Source of the DNA: a virus
IMG/VR virus record: IMGVR_UViG_3300046514_000643
Location: 1-40,665 of that record
Strand: one strand, 5' to 3'
Length of the DNA stretch: 40,665 nt
The stretch's first letter is position 1; every line of letters begins with the position of its first letter. This document shows, one piece after another, positions 30,612 through 36,315 of this stretch. A program made the position numbers and the translations under genes. The notes beneath the pieces are model-generated. The model was given only the letters and a program-made list of their open reading frames with translations, was not told the origin of the DNA and ran no database searches.

Positions 30612-31093
30612 AGCGCCGATCCGCTCATGCGTCCCTGCATCGCCAGCTCCGTCGCCAGTTCCTTCAGCTCTCGCCAGGCGACCTCGTTGGAGAGGATGGC
30701 GATGGCAGCCGACCGGGCCTCGCCGTCGTCGTAGACGAATTCGTGCTCGTCGCAGAAGTTCTTGTAGGCCTCCCGGTCGTAGGCGTCGCTGCCGACCACC
30801 GCGGGCAGGCCCACCTCCGCCGTCCACAGGTTCTCTGCCTCGATGCCGGCCACGTAGACCTGGAGCAGGCCGCGAGCCTGGTCGTCGCCCTGGGCGCCGC
30901 CCTCCTTGATCTCGCAGTAGCCGTCCGGGCTCCAGAACTGTCGGATGACGAGCTTCACCGGCGTGAGCCCGGCCTCGCGCGCGACGATCGCGTGCCCCAG
31001 CTCGTGCACGGCCATCGACATCGTGTCGGTGGAGATGCCGTTGTTCTCCAGCTTCCTCAGCTCGTCGAAGCCCTCAAGCGTCGAATCGATCAT
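30608..31093 (-). CDS. FtsH-like (M41) metallopeptidase domain protein
   Basis: Stand-alone zinc peptidase of 161 aa. HELGHAIVARE (His30, Glu31 and His34) is the zinc and catalytic motif. SPDGYCEIKEGG and the later GIEAENLWTAEVG follow the pattern of the FtsH M41 domain (GRAAEE). FtsH has an AAA ATPase and membrane parts; neither is present, so it may use a host ATPase or act on unfolded proteins. Target unknown; degrading a host regulator or a repressor is possible. ATG at 31093 overlaps the previous stop by 4 nt. Confidence 0.75.
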   Translation of the reverse strand: MIDSTLEGFDELRKLENNGISTDTMSMAVHELGHAIVAREAGLTPVKLVIRQFWSPDGYCEIKEGGAQGDDQARGLLQVYVAGIEAENLWTAEVGLPAVVGSDAYDREAYKNFCDEHEFVYDDGEARSAAIAILSNEVAWRELKELATELAMQGRMSGSAL

Positions 31094-31575
31094 GACTTCC
31101 CCTTCTCTCGCAGAGCTACCAGGTATTCACCCTTCGGCCACTTCGAGACCTGGGGGCACGTCTTCACGTGGCGCTGGAACGTCGGCCGACCGGCGGCGCG
31201 CCAGCCCGCGGCCATGCCGTAAGCCATCTCTCCGCACGTCGGCCGGTCGCCCGCCGCGGACGGCGTCAGCGCCCACTTGCCGTGGCTGTCCGGCTCCGAG
31301 TCGAACGGCACGAGCTTGACCTCCGCGCGCTTCGCCGCCGTGCGAGCCCGCGGGTTCGGCTGGGTCTGAGCCCAGATGATCGGCTCGTGGCAGAAGCTGC
31401 ACGGCGCGACCTTCATCCCGTCGGCCCGCGGCGGGGACGTGGCCACGGTGGGCCCGCACACGCCGCACAACCTCGGACCGCCGCACCGCGCCCGCGGCGG
31501 CCGACCCTGGGTGGGCTCGTCCTCAGCCGGCCCGACCCAGTACCCGTGCTGGTTCCATCCAACGGCGGCCGTCAG
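31090..31575 (-). CDS. Zinc-binding hypothetical protein, non-standard start
   Basis: Protein with two or more cysteine pairs: RCGGPRLCGVCG and later APCSFCHEPIIWAQTQ, then DSEPDSHGKWAL. This layout recurs in actinophage proteins but function is unknown. The first ATG is at 31416 (108 aa), yet the frame is open to the upstream stop and already has the first cysteine motifs. A CTG at 31575 overlaps the exonuclease stop (CTGA) as ATG/GTG do elsewhere in this operon and has GGAAGGGG 7 nt before it. I therefore give the longer form (161 aa) and mark the start as uncertain. Confidence 0.55.
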   Translation of the reverse strand: MTAAVGWNQHGYWVGPAEDEPTQGRPPRARCGGPRLCGVCGPTVATSPPRADGMKVAPCSFCHEPIIWAQTQPNPRARTAAKRAEVKLVPFDSEPDSHGKWALTPSAAGDRPTCGEMAYGMAAGWRAAGRPTFQRHVKTCPQVSKWPKGEYLVALREKGKS

Positions 31576-32312
31576 AACAGCACCCCTTCCGAACCCTCGT
31601 CGGACGGCACGTACGCGGGGGTGAGCGGCCACATGCGGCGGCGGCAATCCGCGGCAGCGTCAGCATTGCCCTGACGCTCGAAGTAGGTGGCGAGCCCCGA
31701 GGCCTGCGACTTGGCCCAGGCGATCTGGAGCGTGTGCAGCTCCTGCAAGCTCAAGTCGCCGACGACCGGGTAGGCCCGGGAGAGCTTCCAGGCCAGGCGC
31801 GCGGCGGCCATCGCGTCGGCGGCGGCGCCGTGCGCGTCCTCTTCGGACAGCGCGATCCCGTAATGGGCGCACGTGTCGATCAGCTTGCGCGAGCCCTTGC
31901 GGTACCGGTCGTGCTTCTTGTCGATCACGAACGGGTCGACGACGGGGCCGACGGCCAGCGGCAAACCGCCGATCCGCGCGATCTCGCGATCCAGCACCGT
32001 CAGGTCGTACACGGCGTTGTAGGCGATCAGCGGGTGGCCCTCACGCCAGGAGATCCTGATCGTGGACGCGATCTCCTCGACGACCTCGTAGAGCGGCTTT
32101 CCCTTGGCGCGCGCCTGCTCCGTCGAGATCCCGTGCACGGCGGTCGCATCCGCCGGGATCTCCACGCCGGGGTCGGCCAGGAGCACGCGCTCGATGACCT
32201 TCTTGCCCGGGACGATGTAGCAGAGCGCGGCCTGCACGATGCGCGCCGACTCGGGGTCGGCCCCCGTGGTCTCCAGGTCGAATGCGAGAAGCGGTCCGTC
32301 TGCCCAGGTCAT
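31572..32312 (-). CDS. DEDDh 3'-5' exonuclease (DnaQ-like)
   Basis: Protein of 246 aa with the RNase T/DnaQ fold. ExoI motif AFDLETTG (Asp12, Glu14), ExoII around IAYNAVYDLTVLD with Asp, and ExoIII DAHGAAADAMAAARL with His and Asp. It could proofread, process RNA or DNA ends, or act in repair. The tail after residue 175 is not recognised. It lies in the accessory block without a polymerase gene nearby. ATG at 32312 overlaps the upstream stop by 4 nt. Confidence 0.87.
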   Translation of the reverse strand: MTWADGPLLAFDLETTGADPESARIVQAALCYIVPGKKVIERVLLADPGVEIPADATAVHGISTEQARAKGKPLYEVVEEIASTIRISWREGHPLIAYNAVYDLTVLDREIARIGGLPLAVGPVVDPFVIDKKHDRYRKGSRKLIDTCAHYGIALSEEDAHGAAADAMAAARLAWKLSRAYPVVGDLSLQELHTLQIAWAKSQASGLATYFERQGNADAAADCRRRMWPLTPAYVPSDEGSEGVLF

Positions 32313-32527
32313 GCCTTCTCCCGTGCCATCGTGCGCATCTTGCGCGCCAGGTCGTCGAACTCGACGGCGAGATGAGCCAGCTGAACCTCGGTCAGGTCGG
32401 AGAGATCACTCGTGACCAGGTCGCCGCCACCCTCGACTACGCCCGGGAACGCCACGTGGCCGATCCGGAGCTGAACGCCAGTCCGGTAGTCGTACTCGCC
32501 GACGAGGTGGACCTCCAGCTTCCTCAC
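32309..32527 (-). CDS. Hypothetical protein (72 aa)
   Basis: Short protein (VRKLEVHLVGEYDYRTGVQL ... EVQLAHLAVEFDDLARKM), beta-rich then helical. No family recognised. GTG at 32527 overlaps the previous stop by 4 nt; the stop overlaps the exonuclease start by 4 nt. Confidence 0.62.
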   Translation of the reverse strand: MRKLEVHLVGEYDYRTGVQLRIGHVAFPGVVEGGGDLVTSDLSDLTEVQLAHLAVEFDDLARKMRTMAREKA

Positions 32528-32724
32528 GCCTCCACCCCGTACTGCTCCCGGAACAGGGCGACGATCTCGCGCGCGGCGTTCTCCTCGTCGAGCACCACGC
32601 TGTTGCCGTCGCCGAGATCCTCGCTCGCCTCGTAGTTGCCCTGGAGGATGCGCACGATCTCCGCTTCTGGGCCGACCAGCGGGATGAAAGAGCCGCCGTG
32701 CGTCGAGGCCCTGACGCCGCTCAC
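32524..32724 (-). CDS. Hypothetical protein (66 aa)
   Basis: Acidic small protein (SGVRASTHGGSFIPLVGPEA ... EENAAREIVALFREQYG). No family recognised. GTG at 32724 overlaps the upstream stop by 4 nt. Confidence 0.62.
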   Translation of the reverse strand: MSGVRASTHGGSFIPLVGPEAEIVRILQGNYEASEDLGDGNSVVLDEENAAREIVALFREQYGVEA

Positions 32725-33353
32725 CGGCCGCCACGCCGCGCGCGGTCCTGGTCCTCGAAGAAGCCGGGGCGCGCCTCCCCGCGGTCCACCAGGGTGCCGA
32801 GACGGGCCATCTCGCGGGCGGCGTCAGCACCGGCGGCCGGGTCGATCGGCGGCAGCTCGGTGAACACGCGCTCCTCCGCGCTCTCCAGCATGCGCACGGC
32901 GGCAGCCTCCCAGCCACGCGAGGTGGGGAGCTGGTCGACGACGAGCAGCATCTGGGGATGCAGGAGGGACATCGCCTGGGCGGCCAAGGTCTGGACCTGA
33001 CGGCTCTCGGGGGTGCCGCCGACGACGCGCCGCGATCCGTAGAGGTTGTCGCCCATCGAGTCGGTGATCAGGGAGACCATGCCGGAGACGGGAATGTGGG
33101 TGACGGCGGTGCTGCCGATGGTTGCGGTCACAACGGGGCCGTAGCTGTCGTCGCCGTAGACGATGTGCGCGCGGTAGTCGGTGCCGTTTGGCTCCAGCGG
33201 GATGACCGCGCCGGGATCGCCGGTCTGGTCGGTGAGCAGGTACTGAGCGGCGTCATCCGCGGACTCGTAGTGCGTCACCTCGCGGCCACCGGCGATACGC
33301 TCAACCACGTCGCGGCCGGCCGGTGACAAGCCGATGGTGATGATCGGGAGCAT
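32721..33353 (-). CDS. Hypothetical protein (210 aa), head of accessory operon
   Basis: Mixed protein (LPIITIGLSPAGRDVVERIA ... MVSLITDSMGDNLYGSRRVV). No family recognised; the tail is acidic and then basic. It is the first gene of the operon that continues to 30483, driven by palindrome promoter 6. The ATG at 33353 has a GGAAGGGG site 7 nt upstream. Confidence 0.68.
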   Translation of the reverse strand: MLPIITIGLSPAGRDVVERIAGGREVTHYESADDAAQYLLTDQTGDPGAVIPLEPNGTDYRAHIVYGDDSYGPVVTATIGSTAVTHIPVSGMVSLITDSMGDNLYGSRRVVGGTPESRQVQTLAAQAMSLLHPQMLLVVDQLPTSRGWEAAAVRMLESAEERVFTELPPIDPAAGADAAREMARLGTLVDRGEARPGFFEDQDRARRGGR

Positions 33354-33389
33354 GAGGCCCCTTCCAGGGGGTGCGGTACAGGTTGGTCA

Positions 33390-33419
33390 ATCGTACCCCC
33401 AGATTAGGGGGAGAGACAA
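33390..33419 (-). promoter_or_regulatory. Palindrome promoter 6
   Basis: Minus-strand -35 TTGTCT (33419-33414), palindrome CCCCCTAATCTGGGGG (33411-33396), -10 TACGAT (33395-33390). It drives the operon from 33353. The diverging gene at 33430 begins just beyond it, so a bound protein may affect both directions. Confidence 0.75.
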
Positions 33420-33429
33420 GGAGTATGCC

Positions 33430-33732
33430 ATGGCTGACACGGCCAAGCGATTCGCCGCCACGCGCGGCCAGAACGGCACTGCCATGGGGAAGCTGTCCAA
33501 CGCGATGATCGGCGTAGCCGCGGTCATCGACAAGTGGTGGGACTCGTCGGAGCCTGGCGTCCAGGGTGCCATTCAGCACTTCGAGCAGGGCCTCGCGCGG
33601 CTGAAGATGACGGCGCCGGAGGGCTTCGTCTCCGACGACGAGGACGACGAGCCGAAGAAGGCAGCGCGTAAGCCGGCTTCGAAGAAGGACGACAGCGAGT
33701 CGACCGAGGAAACTCCGGCAGCGACGAGCTAA
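33430..33732 (+). CDS. Hypothetical protein (100 aa), basic-acidic tail
   Basis: Plus-strand protein with a helical first part (MGKLSNAMIGVAAVIDKWWD) and a disordered charged tail (DDEDDEPKKAARKPASKKDD). No family recognised. An AAGGAG site lies 6 nt before the ATG. It ends 28 nt before a strong terminator. Its promoter is unclear; it could be read from the palindrome 33396-33411 region in the plus direction, where no good -10 is visible. Confidence 0.68.
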   Translation: MADTAKRFAATRGQNGTAMGKLSNAMIGVAAVIDKWWDSSEPGVQGAIQHFEQGLARLKMTAPEGFVSDDEDDEPKKAARKPASKKDDSESTEETPAATS

Positions 33733-33760
33733 TCTGCCCGCGGTGGGAGTCACCAGCGAG

Positions 33761-33796
33761 GGCCCGGGGTTCAGGAGTGCACCCCGGGCCTTCTTC
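33761..33796 (+). terminator. Terminator after 33430-33732
   Basis: A 10-bp perfect stem (GGCCCGGGGT with ACCCCGGGCC) with a 10-nt loop followed by TTCTTC on the plus strand. It separates the gene at 33430 from palindrome promoter 7. Confidence 0.85.
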
Positions 33797-33807
33797 ATGC
33801 CATTCGC

Positions 33808-33837
33808 TTGACACCCCCCATTATGGGGGGATACATT
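33808..33837 (+). promoter_or_regulatory. Palindrome promoter 7 (plus strand)
   Basis: The clearest of the set: -35 TTGACA (33808-33813, consensus), palindrome CCCCCCATTATGGGGGG (33814-33830), -10 TACATT (33832-33837). The palindrome fills the spacer. It drives the single-gene cassette at 33877. Confidence 0.85.
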
Positions 33838-33876
33838 GGCGTGGTCACCAAGTCGACCAGCCGCGGAGGGCATCCC

Positions 33877-34074
33877 ATGTACGCAAACGAGCAGGGAATC
33901 CGGATCTTCGAGATCGATGACGTGGTCACCGTGGACGACGAGACGGTTCAGTGGTCCGTCGACCAGGTCGGCCAGGTTTGGGTCCGGCTCGTGAGCGGTC
34001 TGGCAGCCCGGAACGTGCTCCCCGCTGCCCTGACTCTCGTCGACGCCAACATGGTTGGCCACTCGAACGCCTGA
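33877..34074 (+). CDS. Hypothetical small protein (65 aa), cassette gene
   Basis: Short beta-rich protein (GIRIFEIDDVVTVDDETVQW ... VWVRLVSGLAARNVLPAAL). No family recognised. GGAGGG lies 7 nt before the ATG. Its promoter and downstream hairpin match those of the gene at 26333, but the proteins are unrelated. Confidence 0.68.
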   Translation: MYANEQGIRIFEIDDVVTVDDETVQWSVDQVGQVWVRLVSGLAARNVLPAALTLVDANMVGHSNA

Positions 34075-34079
34075 TCCTC

Positions 34080-34103
34080 GGGGGCGGCCAACCGGTCGCC
34101 CCC
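34080..34103 (+). terminator. Conserved hairpin after 33877-34074
   Basis: GGGGGCG (34080-34086) pairs with CGCCCCC (34097-34103) around a GCCAACCGGT loop. The 5' half equals the hairpin at 26304 (minus strand). It probably ends or reduces transcription before the next gene. Confidence 0.65.
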
Positions 34104-34127
34104 GCGCTCTATCGAAAGGGGCCCGCC

Positions 34128-34361
34128 GTGGCTCTCACCGTTGGACAGCTGACCAAGAAGCTCGACGAGGTCCGGGCGCTGGTCGGCAGCGATTACCCCG
34201 TCGTCTTCCTGTCCGGTCCGCTTGACCCGAACATGGACATCAACGACCCGAAGCCGGACGCCAAGGACATCGAAGCCGTGGTCCTGATGCACCCGCTCAA
34301 CGCCGGGACCAAGGACGACGAGAACCACACCCGGGCCGTCTACCTGATCGCTCTGCCGTAG
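34128..34361 (+). CDS. Hypothetical protein (77 aa)
   Basis: Plus-strand protein (VALTVGQLTKKLDEVRALVG ... DAKDIEAVVLMHPLNAGTK). The layout of a helix followed by strands ending in YLIALP is common in small phage proteins, but no function is known. The GTG at 34128 has a GAAAGGGG site. It may be read through from the gene upstream. A terminator follows. Confidence 0.66.
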   Translation: MALTVGQLTKKLDEVRALVGSDYPVVFLSGPLDPNMDINDPKPDAKDIEAVVLMHPLNAGTKDDENHTRAVYLIALP

Positions 34362-34387
34362 ATCTGTCGCGTTTGTGTCGCATCAAG

Positions 34388-34420
34388 CAGAAGGCCCCCG
34401 GGGAGACCGGGGGCCTTCTG
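34388..34420. terminator. Bidirectional hairpin between convergent genes
   Basis: A 14-bp perfect stem (CAGAAGGCCCCCGG and its complement) with a 5-nt loop. It lies between the plus-strand genes and the convergent collagen-like gene, and separates the accessory block from the head genes. Confidence 0.85.
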
Positions 34421-34456
34421 TCGTACCGGTTACTTCAACCTCTCGCGCGAGCCATC

Positions 34457-35299
34457 CTAGCTCGTCGGCGGCGCCACGGTCGGTCGCGACGCCGGGTCGC
34501 ACGCCGCATCCCCGGCGGCGCTCAACGAGTCCGGCCCCGTCGAGTAGTGGACGACGGACTGGCACGCGCTGCCGTCCGCGGTCCACACGAACTCCTGGCC
34601 GGTCACGCTTCGCCCATCGGCGCCCGGTACGCCCTGGTCGCCCTTCGCTCCCGTGGCGCCCTTGCACGTGCCGTCCGCCTGGTCTCCGCAGTACGAGGCG
34701 ACCTGGGCGCGCACCTGCTCGTCGGTGGCGTTTGCGCCCGGCTCCCCCTGGTCACCTTTTGGGCCCTGGCACCGCGCGCTCCCGCACACCGCGGTGACGG
34801 CAGCGAGCACCTGCTCCGCGGTCGGGGCCGGGGCATCCTTCCCGGCGGCCGGGGGATGGGCGGCGTACACCTGGGCCACCAGGTCCATCACCTCGTTCAC
34901 GGTGACCGCCTTGCCCGCGATCTGCGAATTCACCAGGGCCACCACCTGGTCCCGGTCCAGGCCGGAGCTGCCGCCCACCACCGGTGCGGGCTCGCCCTGC
35001 ACGGCCTGCTTCGCCTTGTCGACGGTCGTCGAACAGGCGTTCGGGATGGCGCGCAGGTCCGCCCCGAGCTGATCCTGGCGCTTGCACAGCTGGTCCAGGG
35101 TCAGCACCGCGGGCGCCGTGTCCTGCTTCACCGCGGCGGTCTCGTTCTGCGCAGACTGGCCGGTCAGGATCACCGCGATGAACACGCCGGCCATGGCCAG
35201 CATGCCCACGATCGCGATGACCGCGAGCACCACCGTCGACGGCGGCCGCTTCTTGGCCGGCTGGTGGTCGGTCCGGGGAAGATCGTCGAGCACGGTCAT
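34457..35299 (-). CDS. Membrane-anchored collagen-like protein
   Basis: Protein of 280 aa with a short cytoplasmic N-terminus, one membrane helix (STVVLAVIAIVGMLAMAGVF near 21-40) and a large outer part. It contains Gly-X-Y segments GPKGDQGEPGANA and GATGAKGDQGVPGADG, which form a collagen triple helix, and several Cys. Such proteins may form trimers on the cell surface or envelope. It could block a second phage or act in lysis; it could also be a structural fibre, but the membrane helix argues against that. ATG overlaps the previous stop by 4 nt. Confidence 0.7.
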   Translation of the reverse strand: MTVLDDLPRTDHQPAKKRPPSTVVLAVIAIVGMLAMAGVFIAVILTGQSAQNETAAVKQDTAPAVLTLDQLCKRQDQLGADLRAIPNACSTTVDKAKQAVQGEPAPVVGGSSGLDRDQVVALVNSQIAGKAVTVNEVMDLVAQVYAAHPPAAGKDAPAPTAEQVLAAVTAVCGSARCQGPKGDQGEPGANATDEQVRAQVASYCGDQADGTCKGATGAKGDQGVPGADGRSVTGQEFVWTADGSACQSVVHYSTGPDSLSAAGDAACDPASRPTVAPPTS

Positions 35300-35628
35300 T
35301 TCGCGTCACCCTGCTTCAGCTTCTGGGCGATCTCCAGCAGATGCTCCAGCTCGCGGTTGTCCGATGTCGAGACCTGCCCGCGGAGGTAGTCCACGGTGGC
35401 CTGGGCAGGCAGTGCCGGCCAAGCGGGGTCCTGGTCCCAGCCGTTCGTGGCAGCCAGCCGCCGGACCTTGTGGCTCCACTGGAGCATGACAATACCCAGC
35501 TCAGAGGCCTCACGGGCGTCGATGGCCTCCTTGTCCTTGCGCCGGGAGCGCAGGGCCAGGGCGCCGACCACGTAGGTCACCACGGTCAGGGTGATCGATC
35601 CCAGGCCACCCAGGAGCGCTAGGTTCAC
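35296..35628 (-). CDS. Single-span membrane protein (110 aa)
   Basis: Protein with an N-terminal membrane helix (LALLGGLGSITLTVVTYVVG) followed by a charged cytoplasmic part with a coiled-coil tail (NRELEHLLEIAQKLKQGD). It could be a holin-like or spanin-like accessory. It lies between two other membrane protein genes and overlaps both by 4 nt, so the three may act together. Confidence 0.68.
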   Translation of the reverse strand: MNLALLGGLGSITLTVVTYVVGALALRSRRKDKEAIDAREASELGIVMLQWSHKVRRLAATNGWDQDPAWPALPAQATVDYLRGQVSTSDNRELEHLLEIAQKLKQGDAK

Positions 35629-36035
35629 CGGTCCCCCTTCGGTTTCACGTCGCGCGAGTAGCTCGCGGCGAGGATCCAATGGACGGCGGCCAGCGAGCAG
35701 CACACCACGGGGAGAATGTGCGTTCCCCCATTGGCCCAGGCCCCGACCTCCAGCACGAACGCGAAACCGAACCAGGCCGATCCGGTCGCGAGGTGGGCGA
35801 GGTGCAGGAGCTTGCGCGTCCACAGCGCGGCGACAAGGAACAGGCCGGTGAGCCCGAACCAGATGATCCATATCGGCCCGACGGCCGCGAGCTGGAGCAC
35901 CACCTTCGTGGTGAGCGGGTTACGCGGGTAGGCCACGCCGGGGAAGACGTTCATGACGGCCACGAGCAGCTGGACGACCGTCAGCGCGAAGGACTGCTGC
36001 CACCGGCCGGCGATGTACGGGTGCGTGCCGACCAT
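35625..36035 (-). CDS. Four-helix membrane protein (136 aa)
   Basis: Protein with four hydrophobic helices (SFALTVVQLLVAVMNVF, VVLQLAAVGPIWIIWFGLTG, HLAHLATGSAWFGFAFVLEV, ILPVVCCSLAAVHWILAA). Function unknown; it could change host membrane properties or act in superinfection exclusion. AAGGAGG lies 6 nt before the ATG at 36035. It is the first gene of a three-gene membrane set. Confidence 0.72.
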   Translation of the reverse strand: MVGTHPYIAGRWQQSFALTVVQLLVAVMNVFPGVAYPRNPLTTKVVLQLAAVGPIWIIWFGLTGLFLVAALWTRKLLHLAHLATGSAWFGFAFVLEVGAWANGGTHILPVVCCSLAAVHWILAASYSRDVKPKGDR

Positions 36036-36054
36036 GGCAGCCTCCTTCCCAGCA

Positions 36055-36315
36055 TCAGTGAGCAGCGCCCTTGTGGTGGGCCTTGAACAGGGCGCGGCCC
36101 GCGGGGGTGGCCATCATGATGTTCGTCGCGAGCCCGTCGGCCATCCGCGGCGGCACGCTCTCCTTGATCAGCGCGTCCCGGAGCGTCGTCCACGGGTGCG
36201 GGCTGCCCATGTACCGCGCGGAGCCCTTCGGCCCGACCCAGTACAGCCAGAGCTTCGAGCCCCGGCCGTACGGGAGCGTGCTGGCTAGCTCGTCGCCTTC
36301 GTCGGGCTCGCCGGG
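36055..36315 (-). CDS. Protease C-terminal extension made by -1 frameshift
   Basis: An open frame of 86 codons (PGEPDEGDELAST ... LYWVGPKGSARYM ... SPHPWTTLRDALIK ... KAHHKGAAH) with no ATG, GTG or TTG before an internal ATG at 36210. Its start lies inside the protease gene, in the -1 frame. CCCTTTC (36321-36315) has the X XXY YYZ form with codons CCT TTC in the protease frame (residues 719-720). A -1 slip there would join the protease to this extension, giving about 806 residues in total. Alternatively the internal ATG at 36210 yields a 51-residue protein, but the conserved-looking part upstream would be lost. Confidence 0.55.
   Translation of the reverse strand, partial: PGEPDEGDELASTLPYGRGSKLWLYWVGPKGSARYMGSPHPWTTLRDALIKESVPPRMADGLATNIMMATPAGRALFKAHHKGAAH

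Noticed and set aside
8344-33837. The palindromes as a CRISPR array or mobile-element ends
   Set aside because: They are far apart, each at a promoter, without regular spacers, target duplications or transposase.
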